DNA of 64,000 bases from Pseudovibrio axinellae (lineage in GTDB: Bacteria > Pseudomonadota > Alphaproteobacteria > Rhizobiales > Stappiaceae), in NCBI RefSeq assembly GCF_900110875.1, contig NZ_FOFM01000001.1, positions 1 through 64,000 on the forward strand, read 5' to 3'. The position numbers and the translations under genes are program-made. Below the pieces are notes generated by a model that had not been told where the DNA came from, did no database searches, and was given only the letters and a program-made list of their open reading frames with translations. Positions 15,874 to 28,058 of the stretch are shown piece by piece. How positions within the stretch are numbered: the stretch's first letter is position 1; every line of letters begins with the position of its first letter.

Positions 15874-16640
15874 CAGATCAACTCCGCCATGCCGAGAGTT
15901 GGGGTAGAGGGAACTGCCATATCGCGCGGTTCCATAGGGTCTGCATTGTATCCATTTCGCCCAGCTTCAACTGCCTGCGCCATAGCCTGAGCCATCAAAA
16001 CTGGATCACCTGCTTTTGCGACTGCGGTGTTGAGCAACACCGCGTCCATACCCAATTCCATTGCGCGTGTGGCATCAGATGGTCGTCCAATACCTGCATC
16101 CACGATCATGGTAATGTCTGGGAAGTGCGCGCGCATGGCTCGCAAGGCATCAGGATTACGCAGTCCCTGACCTGACCCGATGGGTGCACCCCATGGCATT
16201 AGTAGCTCACACCCAGCTTCCAGAAGTTTCTCACCAACCACAATGTCGTCAGTTGTGTAAGGGAATACTTTAAAACCATCGGCACAAAGAAGCCTTGCAG
16301 CTTCAACCAATCCGAACACATCAGGCTGCAGGGTATCTGAGTTGCCGATGACCTCCAGCTTGATCCAGTTCGTTCCAAATAACTCGCGGGCCATTTGCGC
16401 CGTCACAACAGCTTCCTGCACGCTATGGCAGCCTGCGGTATTGGGCAGAACTTTGCAGTTGCTGTCCTTAAGGAGCTCCCAGAACCCGGCGCCAGACCCA
16501 TCTGCTGTCTCGCGGCGCAAAGAGACTGTGATGATCTCAGTGCCGCAGGCTTCAATTGCTTGTTTGAGCACCGTTGGCGAAGGGTATTGCGCTGTCCCCA
16601 GTAACAAACGAGAGCTGATGTTTGTGCCATAAATCTGCAT
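15873..16640 (-). CDS. thiG: Thiazole synthase
   Basis: A 255-residue enzyme that makes the thiazole phosphate ring from deoxyxylulose phosphate, ThiS thiocarboxylate and dehydroglycine. The start [20 protein letters not shown] at 16640 matches the family and has GGAGGG four bases upstream. A longer reading from 16733 would lie inside thiS and is rejected. Family signs are [15 protein letters not shown] (with the Schiff-base lysine region), [13 protein letters not shown] and [11 protein letters not shown]. One base separates it from thiS. Confidence 0.93.
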   Translation of the reverse strand: MQIYGTNISSRLLLGTAQYPSPTVLKQAIEACGTEIITVSLRRETADGSGAGFWELLKDSNCKVLPNTAGCHSVQEAVVTAQMARELFGTNWIKLEVIGNSDTLQPDVFGLVEAARLLCADGFKVFPYTTDDIVVGEKLLEAGCELLMPWGAPIGSGQGLRNPDALRAMRAHFPDITMIVDAGIGRPSDATRAMELGMDAVLLNTAVAKAGDPVLMAQAMAQAVEAGRNGYNADPMEPRDMAVPSTPTLGMAELI

Positions 16641-16641
16641 G

Positions 16642-16835
16642 TTACCCTCCCTGCATGGGGGCAAGAACCTCAAGCCGGTCGCCTTGGGAAAGGTTTGTCT
16701 TAGAGTAGTCTTCTTGAGGAACAAAAATGCCATTCAAGGCGGTTGCAATGGCAGGACTGTTGAAGTCCAGCTCTGCAAGCGCATCGGCTAGTATAGTTGT
16801 GGTGATCTCACGAGATTCTGCATTCACGGTGATCT

Positions 16836-16839
<4 letters not shown>
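16642..16839 (-). CDS. thiS: Sulfur carrier protein ThiS
   Basis: A 65-residue ubiquitin-like sulfur carrier ending in the obligatory Gly-Gly (VLAPMQGG), which is adenylated by ThiF and carries the thiocarboxylate sulfur to ThiG. The N-terminus [12 protein letters not shown] is typical. The start overlaps the ThiO stop (ATGA). Confidence 0.93.
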
Positions 16840-19678
<2,839 letters not shown>

Positions 19679-19699
19679 CTACTATACAGGCCCCGCGAC

Positions 19700-19808
19700 C
19701 CGTGCTTCCTACGCCAGTATCAACTGGGTCAGGTTCTAAGGGTCGCGTCGCCGAGCTTGCGCTCTGTCAGCCTCTCAGTCTCCTTGGTGAGACTCCCCTG
19801 CATGCATG
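19700..19808 (-). ncRNA. TPP riboswitch (THI element)
   Basis: On the minus strand the conserved THI-box pieces occur in order: GGGGAGTC, GACTGAGAGG, the variable GC-rich arm, ACCCTTAGAACCTGACCCAG, and TACTGGCGTAGGAA. It lies about 130 bases before the thiC start and should lower thiCOSGEF expression when thiamine pyrophosphate is abundant. The exact ends are approximate. Confidence 0.95.
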
Positions 19809-19811
19809 ATT

Positions 19812-19840
19812 TAGCTAGAACGATTATGAACTACTGTCAA
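19812..19840 (-). promoter_or_regulatory. Sigma70 promoter of the thi operon
   Basis: On the minus strand TTGACA (19840-19835), a 17-base spacer and TAGCTA (19817-19812). The predicted start of transcription is a few bases before the riboswitch aptamer, which supports both calls. Confidence 0.6.
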
Positions 19841-19895
19841 GACAGGTTTTCTCGCATGGGTCGAGTTGATGGTATCCTTGCAGCGCCTGTCTAGG

Positions 19896-20804
19896 TCAGG
19901 TTTTCAGCTTGAATTGTTCTGAAACGTAGTCAATCCATGCTCTGACGCATGGGTTATGCTTATTTTCTTTCGAATAAACGACAAATATGCCGGTTTCAAA
20001 AGCAGTTGAAGTGACCTCATAGTCGGAGAGGATCGGAACCAAACTGCCATTCTTGATCTGGTCTTGCACCGCCCAAATTGGCTGAATGATGATACCCACA
20101 CCTTCCACCGCAGCTGCTGTGATGAGGTCAGCATTATTCGTTGCCAACTTCCCTTCACGAGCAGGAACGCGGTAGGTGTGTCCGCTCTTCTTCAGCTTCC
20201 AACTATCGTTAGCGGCGGCGTACGAAAATGTGAGTATGGTATGCCCTTCAAGATCGTCATGAGTTTCGATCCTGGCGTGCTGCCTTAAGTATGAAGGAGC
20301 AGCAGCGAGCACAAAGCTCTGTTCTGCGATCTTTTTCGCGATCAAACTTGAATCAGCCAGCCGACCGATACGTATAGCTGCATCAAATCCTGCATCGACC
20401 AGGTTCACCATCCTGTCATCGCTTACAATTTCAACGCGAATGTCAGGATAAAGCTTCATAAATCCGCTCAAGATTGGAGCGATATATAACCTGGCATAGC
20501 GCCATGGGACGGAGAGCCTTAATAGCCCGGAAACACGCCCGTCTTGCGCATGAACTGTGCGCTTTAGCTCGTCTACCTTGTGCAAAATGTCCATGGCGTG
20601 GACATAGGCCCCTTCGCCCGCTGGTGATAGTCGTACCAAACGCGTCGTCCTGATAAAAAGGGCAACGCCAAGTTCTTTCTCAAGGCTTGCAATGTGACGC
20701 GTCACCGAAGAATTCGCCATGTTCAGCTCCCGAGATGCCTCTGCAAAACTCTTGTGCTCTGCCACCTTTGTGAAAACGAGCAAACTTTGAGCAAGGTCAG
20801 ACAT
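19896..20804 (-). CDS. LysR family transcriptional regulator
   Basis: A 302-residue LysR-type regulator. The N-terminal winged helix-turn-helix is clear (VAEHKSFAEASRELNMANSSVTRHIASLEKELGV, about 13-46), followed by a substrate-binding domain of two alpha/beta lobes (about 90-295). It is divergent from the oxygenase/dehydrogenase operon with about 160 bases between the starts, the classic position for a local LysR activator. The ligand is unknown. It converges on nothing at its 3' end; the thi promoter lies about 55 bases downstream. Confidence 0.9.
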   Translation of the reverse strand: MSDLAQSLLVFTKVAEHKSFAEASRELNMANSSVTRHIASLEKELGVALFIRTTRLVRLSPAGEGAYVHAMDILHKVDELKRTVHAQDGRVSGLLRLSVPWRYARLYIAPILSGFMKLYPDIRVEIVSDDRMVNLVDAGFDAAIRIGRLADSSLIAKKIAEQSFVLAAAPSYLRQHARIETHDDLEGHTILTFSYAAANDSWKLKKSGHTYRVPAREGKLATNNADLITAAAVEGVGIIIQPIWAVQDQIKNGSLVPILSDYEVTSTAFETGIFVVYSKENKHNPCVRAWIDYVSEQFKLKT

Positions 20805-20965
20805 CTTCGTATCCCTCTTTCTTCATCGCTTAGAGAAAGCGGACCGCCATTATTGCAAAATCAGGAATGATCTATTCCACAATATGCGGTTTTTCTCAAC
20901 AGTAGCTCAAACTATATATTCTGCAATGTCACGAATGAATGGCAACGGGATGTAAGGATGACCCT

Positions 20966-21760
20966 ATGGCCCAAGCGGAAAAACAAAACGTAGAAGCAAG
21001 ATTGAACTACCAGCTGGTGAAGTCAGGTAACCCTCAAATCTTAATCGACCCTGACGGAGAAGTCGGTAAACGCGTTGAACCGGAATTCGACAATACAGTT
21101 GTGGCACTTCACGATGTGCGCGTTGATGGAATGCCAAGCTTTCAAACTCATGGGATTGAGTTCCGGACCGCCCCGAGCCAACTTTCTGACTTTGATAATC
21201 AAAATTCATTCAGAGCAGTTTATGACTGCGAGGTAGAAAACCTCATTAAAGAAGTGACCGGCGCGTCAGACCTTGTCATTTTCGACCATACGCTGCGCAC
21301 GGATGATAATAGTGTTCGCCGCCCTGCCCGACATGTTCATGGTGATTACTCGGCGCGTTCTGGGCCAAGCAGGTTGCACGACGTGCTTGATGAAAACCAG
21401 GCAACGCAATGGGAGCGAGGGCACTACGGTATCATCAACGTCTGGCGCCCGGTCAATCATAGTGTGCAGACTGCTCCCCTTGCATTTGCAGAGCCAGATA
21501 CGGTGGACGCAAACGACTGGACAGATATCGATCTGGTTTACCCGCATAGACGAGGCCAGATCACCGGGTTGAAGCGCAATGGCGCTCATCGCTGGATTTA
21601 CATGTCCAACATGACCCCACAGGAGACGGTCGTCTTCACCACATTTGACAGTATGGGCAAGCCACCTGTTGCTCATTCTGCGGCCGATTTGTTGATCACG
21701 CCGCAAAACGCGAAACCAAGACAAAGCATCGAAACGAGAGCGCTCGTTCGGTTCAGCTGA
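20966..21760 (+). CDS. CmcJ/NvfI-like oxidoreductase
   Basis: A 264-residue protein of the CmcJ/NvfI group (also called GA4 desaturase-like), whose members act as non-haem iron oxygenases or hydroxylase partners in secondary metabolism. Signs are PARHVHGDYSARSGP (H-x-H-G-D-Y, about 121-135), INVWRPVNHSVQTAPLAF and YMSNMTPQETVVFTTFDS near the C-terminus. The ATG at 20966 has TAAGGA well placed; the ATG at 20939 does not. It opens a three-gene operon divergent from the LysR gene. The substrate is not known. Confidence 0.7.
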   Translation: MAQAEKQNVEARLNYQLVKSGNPQILIDPDGEVGKRVEPEFDNTVVALHDVRVDGMPSFQTHGIEFRTAPSQLSDFDNQNSFRAVYDCEVENLIKEVTGASDLVIFDHTLRTDDNSVRRPARHVHGDYSARSGPSRLHDVLDENQATQWERGHYGIINVWRPVNHSVQTAPLAFAEPDTVDANDWTDIDLVYPHRRGQITGLKRNGAHRWIYMSNMTPQETVVFTTFDSMGKPPVAHSAADLLITPQNAKPRQSIETRALVRFS

Positions 21761-21785
21761 AGACGGCAAGAAAGCTAGGAAGAAA

Positions 21786-22538
21786 ATGTCCGACAATTTA
21801 TACATCATTAATCGCGAAGCCGGCTTTGGCCCAGAAGCACTCCCTATTTGGACTGATAAAGAGGGTAGGATTAACCCATTCGAGCAGCGCGACCCAAGTG
21901 AAGTCACACGTGTTGATTTACCTGAAGTTCCTGGTGCCTTTCAGTTGCTGAACGTGCTTTCAGATAGCGAGGCCGACAACATTGTCAAAATCGCAGAGCA
22001 GCTTGGGTTTCACAAGGACTCCCCTGTATCGCTGCCTCATGAAATTCGCCACAACAAGAATGTGAATTGGGTGGTCAGTAAAGCGATTGACTCAGTCTTA
22101 TGGGATAGATCAAAGCACCTGGTCCCAGAGGTTGTGGGCGGTCAGAAGGCAACTGGCATTAATGCTAGGTTCCGGTTCTATCGATATGACGCAGGCGACT
22201 ATTTCAAGCCGCACTCCGACGGCGCTTGGCCTGGTAGCCGCGTGATTGACGGCAAGTTAATCGCGGATGCATACCCAGGGCAGCTCAGCCAGTACACCTA
22301 TCTGATCTTCTTAAGTGACGGTTATGAGGGGGGCAGGACACAGTTCATGGTGAGCAAATCGGATTCATCCAAACCGGCACAGCGTCAGGATGACGTTAAT
22401 CTCGTTGAAGTGCGCACACCAAAAGGTGCAGTGCTGTGTTTCCCTCACGGACATCACCCCTTGCACTGTCTGCATTCAAGCGAGCAGATCGCATCAGGTG
22501 AAAAGTACATCATTCGCTCCGATATTCTGTTCGGCTAA
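21786..22538 (+). CDS. 2-oxoglutarate-Fe(II) oxygenase
   Basis: A 250-residue prolyl-4-hydroxylase-like (P4Hc) dioxygenase. The iron ligands are visible as H143-x-D145 in YFKPHSDGAW, with a distal histidine at 227 or 230 (HPLHCLH). The 2-oxoglutarate-binding basic residue is probably K240 or R244. It starts 25 bases after the CmcJ-like gene, so the two oxygenases are cotranscribed and may act on the same molecule. Substrate unknown. Confidence 0.82.
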   Translation: MSDNLYIINREAGFGPEALPIWTDKEGRINPFEQRDPSEVTRVDLPEVPGAFQLLNVLSDSEADNIVKIAEQLGFHKDSPVSLPHEIRHNKNVNWVVSKAIDSVLWDRSKHLVPEVVGGQKATGINARFRFYRYDAGDYFKPHSDGAWPGSRVIDGKLIADAYPGQLSQYTYLIFLSDGYEGGRTQFMVSKSDSSKPAQRQDDVNLVEVRTPKGAVLCFPHGHHPLHCLHSSEQIASGEKYIIRSDILFG

Positions 22539-22617
22539 CGCCAGCAAACGAAGTCAGTGTGCACCCCAACAGATCTGATGTACGCATTGAGCTGTGCCAA
22601 AAGAAAGAACAATTGTA

Positions 22618-23943
22618 ATGTTGAAATCATTTGATCCTAGCAATGGCGATTTAGTCGGCGAAGTTGCAACGACACCCGCTGAAGACATCGATGCGATTGT
22701 CGCTGATGCCCACCTTGCACAAAAGAAATGGGCGAAGCTCAACGTGACTGAGCGGGTCGCTATATTGAATAGCGCTTATGAGGACCTTGCCCAGCAAATA
22801 AATCCGCTCGCTGAACTCTTGAGCCGAGAAATGGGAAAAGACCTACGTCGCTCTTCGGGTGAAGTAACAGGTGTTGCCATGGGCTCACCTTATACAACGG
22901 ATGGCGTTGCCAGAGCTATCCAACCCAAACAGATAGATGGCGGCATGATAGAATATGTTCCACTCGGTGTTGCCGCCGTTATCTCGCCCTGGAACTATCC
23001 TCTGGCTATGGCAAACAACCTTATCGTTCCTGCCTTGATCGCTGGTAATAGCGTTGTGTTCAAGCCATCTGAGGAGACCCCGCTTATTGCTCAGGCTTTT
23101 GCTGAGACGCTGAACAGACACCTTCCGAGCAACGTTCTCCAGATTGTTCACGGTGGGCGTGATCTGGGCAAAGCCATAGTGGAGGCTGATGTCAACATCA
23201 TCGCATTCACAGGCTCACAAGCGGCAGGCAAAGACATCATGCGACGTTCAGCTTCTGGGTTGAAGCGTTTGGTGATGGAGCTTGGTGGCAACGACCCTAT
23301 GATCGTGTTGCCTGATGCCGATCTCAAGAGAGCTGCACAATTTGCCGTTGCTAGCAGCTTTGAGAATGCGGGACAGATGTGTACTTCGACAGAACGGATT
23401 TATGTTCATGAGAGCGTTGCAGATCGGTTTGAAACAATCGTTTTTGATATTGCACAGCGCTATCAGTCCGGTCCCTGGGATCAGCAAGGTGTTAATATCG
23501 GCCCGATCATCAACAACACCCAAAGAGGTAAAGTCATTGATCACATTGACGATGCGATCAGTAAAGGCGCCCGCGTGTTGTTAGGTGGCGGTGATCATCC
23601 AGAACATTATGTTGCCCCGACTGTACTGGCAGATATTACGCCAGATATGAGGATGGAAACAGAGGAGACTTTCGGCCCGGTTGTCGCGATTAGTCGCTAC
23701 AAAGACATAGATACAGCGGTGGATCGTGCAAATGATTCAGAGTTTGGTCTTGGTGCTGTTGTGTTTGGCAACAAGGCAGCTGTTGAAATCGGGCGCAGGC
23801 TCGAAGCTGGAATGATCGGTATCAATGGTGGTCCTGGTGGCGGCGGAGACGCGCCTTGGGTCGGCGCTAAACAAAGCGGGATCGGCTTCCACGGCTCCGA
23901 TGATGGACATCGCCAGTTCACTCAGGTTCGCGTCATCGGTTAA
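22618..23943 (+). CDS. NAD(P)-dependent aldehyde dehydrogenase
   Basis: A 441-residue member of the aldehyde dehydrogenase superfamily, close to the succinate-semialdehyde dehydrogenase type in style. Conserved signs are SPWNYPLAMANNLIVPALIAGNSVVFKPSE (cofactor region, PWN), FTGSQAAGKDIM, the general-base glutamate in MELGGNDPMIVL and the catalytic cysteine in GQMCTSTERIYV. The ATG at 22618 was preferred to a GTG at 22594 because MLKSFDPSNGDLVGEV is the usual family start. Third gene of the operon, about 80 bases after the oxygenase. It probably oxidises an aldehyde released by the two oxygenases. Confidence 0.88.
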   Translation: MLKSFDPSNGDLVGEVATTPAEDIDAIVADAHLAQKKWAKLNVTERVAILNSAYEDLAQQINPLAELLSREMGKDLRRSSGEVTGVAMGSPYTTDGVARAIQPKQIDGGMIEYVPLGVAAVISPWNYPLAMANNLIVPALIAGNSVVFKPSEETPLIAQAFAETLNRHLPSNVLQIVHGGRDLGKAIVEADVNIIAFTGSQAAGKDIMRRSASGLKRLVMELGGNDPMIVLPDADLKRAAQFAVASSFENAGQMCTSTERIYVHESVADRFETIVFDIAQRYQSGPWDQQGVNIGPIINNTQRGKVIDHIDDAISKGARVLLGGGDHPEHYVAPTVLADITPDMRMETEETFGPVVAISRYKDIDTAVDRANDSEFGLGAVVFGNKAAVEIGRRLEAGMIGINGGPGGGGDAPWVGAKQSGIGFHGSDDGHRQFTQVRVIG

Positions 23944-23951
23944 TGACCATG

Positions 23952-23995
23952 TATCGCCACAGACCTCGGTCGAGGTTTTGAGGGCTGTGGCGATA
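23952..23995 (+). terminator. Long hairpin after the aldehyde dehydrogenase gene
   Basis: TATCGCCACAG (23952-23962) pairs perfectly with CTGTGGCGATA (23985-23995); inside it ACCTCG and CGAGGT form a second stem. It begins 8 bases after the stop codon. No T-run follows, so it may act as a Rho-assisted terminator or mRNA end stabiliser. Confidence 0.5.
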
Positions 23996-24146
23996 GCGCG
24001 GTAATTGACAGAAAACTATCATGATTGCACGAAAGCCAGAGACAGCTGGTTTGCATAGCATGCTGACCCCAAGGGCAGTTAACTTGTTGGGCGGCTCTGG
24101 AGCTGCTTTTCACAAGATTGCTGCCCTCGGGTGCACCACAAACGCC

Positions 24147-24983
24147 CTATTGGGGCTTTCCAAGCACTGCGAGTGCGTCTTCCTTTGAAATGATGCCCTG
24201 ATAGCCCATCTCACCGCGAATATGGGCAACTATCTGAATGCGTTCGGCGTTGTTCTTGGCCAGCTTTCCTGTCCCATGACGCAGGCTGTTCTCAAAGCCA
24301 ATGCGTGCATGGCCACCGTGAGCAAACGAAAGAGCAGCACAAGCTGTCTCGGCGCGGCCAAAGGCACACAGCATGAACGGGTTGGCCTGTTCTATATGAG
24401 TTGCTGCATCACGGGCGAGTAAGAAACCAAGAAGATCCGTTGGATCGCTTTCCTGATCCTTTGCATAGCGACCCAGCACATATAGCTGACTGCCGTAACC
24501 TTTTGGAACAACACCTTTTGCCATCAGATCATCCAAACGCGTGATGTCTTCTGGAGCATACAAGATATGCTGGAGGGCGCGGCCAGCCTCTTGGGCTTCA
24601 TGGTAGAACCGGCGAGCCAAATCCAAGTCACCGCCCTCAGGCGCCATCTCGCGCATGGCAACTGAGACGGCTTCTGGCTCAACAGCTGCAACCACATCAA
24701 ATTGCTGTTGCGCAGTATAACGCCCAACAGCTTCTGTTGTGATCTGTACAGTCAGTTCAGGACAAATGGCTGTCACTTCAACCAGCAGTTCTTTGTAAAG
24801 ACCCGCGTCAAGAACATGTTGCCCCTCGCCGTCGCGGACATGGGCGTGGAGCGCATCAGCGCCCTCCGCTTCCACATTGACGGCACAGGCCACAACCTCT
24901 TCAATGGTAACAGGCAGTTGTGGGTGATCAGCTTTCCCTCTGCGCGCGCCGTTTGGCGCGCTCATGATGAGACGCTTCGTCAT
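24147..24983 (-). CDS. Beta-keto acid cleavage enzyme (BKACE, DUF849)
   Basis: A 278-residue member of the BKACE family, zinc enzymes that react a beta-keto acid with acetyl-CoA to give acetoacetate and a new CoA ester (the type member Kce acts in lysine fermentation). Seen are the start RLIMSAPNGARR, the zinc-binding DALHAHVRDGEGQH (about 43-56), YGSQLYVLG, HGGHARIGFENSL and the C-terminal GYQGIISKEDALAVLG, all usual. Its ATG overlaps the stop of the transaminase (ATGA), so the two act together. The keto acid substrate cannot be told by eye; it probably carries or derives from an amino group. Confidence 0.88.
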   Translation of the reverse strand: MTKRLIMSAPNGARRGKADHPQLPVTIEEVVACAVNVEAEGADALHAHVRDGEGQHVLDAGLYKELLVEVTAICPELTVQITTEAVGRYTAQQQFDVVAAVEPEAVSVAMREMAPEGGDLDLARRFYHEAQEAGRALQHILYAPEDITRLDDLMAKGVVPKGYGSQLYVLGRYAKDQESDPTDLLGFLLARDAATHIEQANPFMLCAFGRAETACAALSFAHGGHARIGFENSLRHGTGKLAKNNAERIQIVAHIRGEMGYQGIISKEDALAVLGKPQ

Positions 24984-26323
24984 CTGGCAGGAACTCCAGC
25001 TTGAGCAAGACTTTCATCAATTGCAGAGCTGAGTTTTTCTACAATTTCAGCAATGTGACTTTCATCCATGATAAATGGAGGGGCCAAGAGAACATGATCC
25101 CCCTGCTTGCCATCAATAGTGCCGCCCATAGGATAACAGATCAGGCCACTTGCTTTCGCAATCGATTTGATCTTGGCATTAATCTTCAATGCAGGGTCAA
25201 AGGTCTCTTTGGTTTGGCGGTCTTTGACCAGCTCAAGTCCGCGAAAAAGACCGCGCCCGCGGATATCACCAATGTTGGGGTGCTGACCGAAAGCAGCCTC
25301 TAGTGCACTTTGCAGCTTTTCGCCCATATCGCGGACATGCTCCATCCGACCTGGCTCAGTCAACTGCTCCAGTACCGCAAGGCCAGCTGCCGCTGCTGCT
25401 GGGTGGCCCATATAGGTGTGACCATGCTGGAAGAAGCCTGTGCCAGCGGCAATTGTGTCGTAGATCTGCTTTGAACACAGCATTGCACCAAGCGGCTGAT
25501 ACCCGGCGCCCAACCCCTTGGCAATCGTCAGAATGTCTGGTGATACGCCATCTTCAACACACGCGTAGATATGACCTGTCCGGCCCATGCCGCACATCAC
25601 CTCATCAAGCACAAGCAGCACACCATACTTATCGCAAATCTGACGAATACGCTTTAAGTAACCAGGGGCTGCAGGGACCGCGCCCATCGTTGCACCAACG
25701 ACAGGTTCAGCGAAGAAAGCGGCCACTTTTTCAGGGCCAACGCGCAGGATCTCTTCTTCAAGCAAGTTAGCTGCACGCAAACCATATTCTTCAGGTGTTT
25801 CATCTTCGCGCTGATGGCGGTAGGCATAACAAGGCTCAATATGAGACATATCAATCAGCAGTGGCGCGAACATTTCGCGGCGCCATTTGTTACCACCTGC
25901 CGACAAGGCCCCCAACGTGTTCCCGTGATAGCTTTGCCAACGCGCAATTACGTGAGTTCGCTGGTGCTCACCCTTTTCGACAAAGTACTGGCGCACCAGT
26001 TTAATAGCAGCTTCAACAGCCTCGGACCCGCCGGACACCAGATAAACGCGGTCAATGCCTTCAGGCGCATGCTCTACCAGTTTGTCTGCCAGCGCTTCAG
26101 CTGCATCACTGGTAAAAAAACCAGTGTGAGCGAAAGCAAGTTTATCCAGCTGGTCTTTAACGGCCTGAATCACCTTTTTATTTGAGTGACCGAGGCAGGA
26201 GACAGCGGCTCCCCCACTGGCATCAAGGTACCGTTTGCCGTCCTCATCAATGAGGTAACAACCGTCACCTTTAACTGCGGTGGGAAGGGTAACACGCATA
26301 TTTCTTGGAAAGATATGGCTCAT
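24980..26323 (-). CDS. Class III PLP-dependent aminotransferase
   Basis: A 447-residue fold-type I aminotransferase of class III. The cofactor contacts are LVSGGSEAVEAAIKL (about 96-110), the aspartate of VLDEVMCGMGRTG (about 228-240) and the Schiff-base lysine in TIAKGLGAGYQPLG (about 256-269). A substrate is not assignable. Translational coupling to the BKACE gene suggests that it removes the amino group from an omega-amino or beta-amino acid whose keto product is then cleaved, or the reverse. A ribosome site near the ATG at 26323 (GGAGG, on the minus strand) is visible. Confidence 0.87.
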   Translation of the reverse strand: MSHIFPRNMRVTLPTAVKGDGCYLIDEDGKRYLDASGGAAVSCLGHSNKKVIQAVKDQLDKLAFAHTGFFTSDAAEALADKLVEHAPEGIDRVYLVSGGSEAVEAAIKLVRQYFVEKGEHQRTHVIARWQSYHGNTLGALSAGGNKWRREMFAPLLIDMSHIEPCYAYRHQREDETPEEYGLRAANLLEEEILRVGPEKVAAFFAEPVVGATMGAVPAAPGYLKRIRQICDKYGVLLVLDEVMCGMGRTGHIYACVEDGVSPDILTIAKGLGAGYQPLGAMLCSKQIYDTIAAGTGFFQHGHTYMGHPAAAAAGLAVLEQLTEPGRMEHVRDMGEKLQSALEAAFGQHPNIGDIRGRGLFRGLELVKDRQTKETFDPALKINAKIKSIAKASGLICYPMGGTIDGKQGDHVLLAPPFIMDESHIAEIVEKLSSAIDESLAQAGVPAR

Positions 26324-26623
26324 TATACAGCCTCCGGGCTGTAGTTCTTTTGTTCGTTCAACCGTTCATATCCACGCATTAAAGCGTATGATATTTGCAC
26401 TGCTTCACATTGCCTAGGTCAAAGTACTTGTCCATACAAAACTGTAAAATATCTCCAGATTGTGATGACCCAATCCTCCAAAGTCTTGCTTTGTGATATT
26501 TTAGAACGGTTTTGGCTTATATAGTTATCAGGAGGCGAATTTATCGCCTCCAAAAAAGGACGGTCAATGCGATGCCCGGGGCACCTGAAGCAGGAAAAAA
26601 CTCAGAGCAATGACATCATGAGT
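26324..26623. other. Intergenic region with hairpin
   Basis: A 300-base stretch upstream of the transaminase and downstream of the MATE gene. GGAGGCGA (26531-26538) and TCGCCTCC (26544-26551) form a perfect 8-bp stem with a 5-base loop, flanked by an A-run on the plus strand; it could end the MATE transcript. No gene is seen. Confidence 0.4.
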
Positions 26624-28000
26624 TTATTGAGCTTCAATGGCAAAGCGACGGGTCTTCCAAACGATGCTATGTGGCTTCTTTTTCAGAAACAATGCAATCG
26701 TAAGCACCATGGTCAACGCTTCTGCAATTGGCAGAGCATAGAACACGCTCATTGGCCCAGTCACCTGCCATAGGCCCACAATCAGAAGCAATGGCAAAGC
26801 CAATGACCGGGAGACGGCAATAAGAGCAGACTGGGTCGCGCAATGCATTCCGGTGAAGTAGCCTGAGAACGCTATATTTGCACCACTAAACAAAAAGACA
26901 GGCCAGATGACAGCGATGATTTGAACAGTCATATCGATCGTAGCCTGCTCACCTGACTCCAAGAACGCGCTCGCAAGCATTACGGGTTCTAAGATGAGCA
27001 GCGCAGCCAGACACAAACCAATTGCAACATTGGTGCCTACTCCAATTTTCAGAAACTGAAAAATCCGGCGTGGTTTACGCGCTCCATAGTTTACGCTCAC
27101 TAGAGGCCCTAGCCCCTCACCCACCCCGTAAAAGATCATAATTCCAGTGAAGAACAGGTAGCTGACGATCGTAAACGCGGCAACACCTTGCGCCCCAATT
27201 TCGGTAATCAAAATCCAGTTGCACAAAAACGCAACCAAACCAGCAGAACTGTCATTGATGAACTCCGAAAACCCGTTATAGGCCGCTGTTTGCATTACCT
27301 TCCATGATCCAAAAGGACGGATTGGTTTCAGCTTTGCATCCTTCTTGAAAAAGTGGAAAAGCATGAACACCATACCAACCTGACTGGCAATACCAGTGGC
27401 CAGAGCTGCGCCCCAAACGCCCCATCCCCAATACCCGATCATCAAAGCATCTAAGATAATATTTACAAGTGTGATCAGCACGAGGCTTGCAAGGGAAAAA
27501 TTTGGTCTGCCATCGACACGCAGAAAGTGCGACATCGAAACAGCAAGGCTCAAGCCGGGAAAGAACCAGGCAACAGTGCGTATGTAGACCTCAACCAGCT
27601 CAGCCGTTTCAGCATTAGCGCCGAGCGCTTTTGCCACTGTTGGCGTAAAGACAATAAGCAGCAGTGCAAACAGCGTGGAAACGCCCACCACGCTTATCAG
27701 TGCCTTGGTGAAAATGTTCGATGCATCCGCATAGCGCCGCTCGCCGATGAACTTTCCGGCAATGACTGCAGCACCAACGGTGAGCATCACAACCACGCCA
27801 AAGAAAAGAGAAAACATGGGTGTGATAAGGCTAATGGCTGCAAGTGCAGTTGAACCAACATAGTTGCCGACAAATATTCCATCTACGATACTGGCCGATG
27901 CAATGGAGATGAGCCCCAGCACCGCTGGCACGGCAAAGCGAGTAAACTCCTTTGCCGGACGACCGGTGATCATCTGTTCTTCTGCGGAAACTACTGACAT
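26624..28000 (-). CDS. MATE family multidrug/drug efflux transporter
   Basis: A 458-residue inner-membrane transporter with about 12 hydrophobic segments and the two-fold repeat of the MATE family (for example SIASASIVDGIFVGNYVGSTALAAIS near 31-56 and EIGAQGVAAFTIVSYLFFTG near 250-270). It would export cationic or other small molecules driven by Na+ or H+. It is divergent from a TetR-family gene with an inverted-repeat operator candidate between them, which suggests local control of efflux. Substrate unknown. Confidence 0.88.
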   Translation of the reverse strand: MSVVSAEEQMITGRPAKEFTRFAVPAVLGLISIASASIVDGIFVGNYVGSTALAAISLITPMFSLFFGVVVMLTVGAAVIAGKFIGERRYADASNIFTKALISVVGVSTLFALLLIVFTPTVAKALGANAETAELVEVYIRTVAWFFPGLSLAVSMSHFLRVDGRPNFSLASLVLITLVNIILDALMIGYWGWGVWGAALATGIASQVGMVFMLFHFFKKDAKLKPIRPFGSWKVMQTAAYNGFSEFINDSSAGLVAFLCNWILITEIGAQGVAAFTIVSYLFFTGIMIFYGVGEGLGPLVSVNYGARKPRRIFQFLKIGVGTNVAIGLCLAALLILEPVMLASAFLESGEQATIDMTVQIIAVIWPVFLFSGANIAFSGYFTGMHCATQSALIAVSRSLALPLLLIVGLWQVTGPMSVFYALPIAEALTMVLTIALFLKKKPHSIVWKTRRFAIEAQ

Positions 28001-28058
28001 TGGGCACCTTATGCTTCTGGAAACGGGCTCCTACAGCCTTCATTGGGATCAAAGGAAA

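Noticed and set aside
16640-16733. N-terminal extension of ThiG
   Set aside because: It is the thiS region read in another frame; the family start and GGAGGG support 16640.
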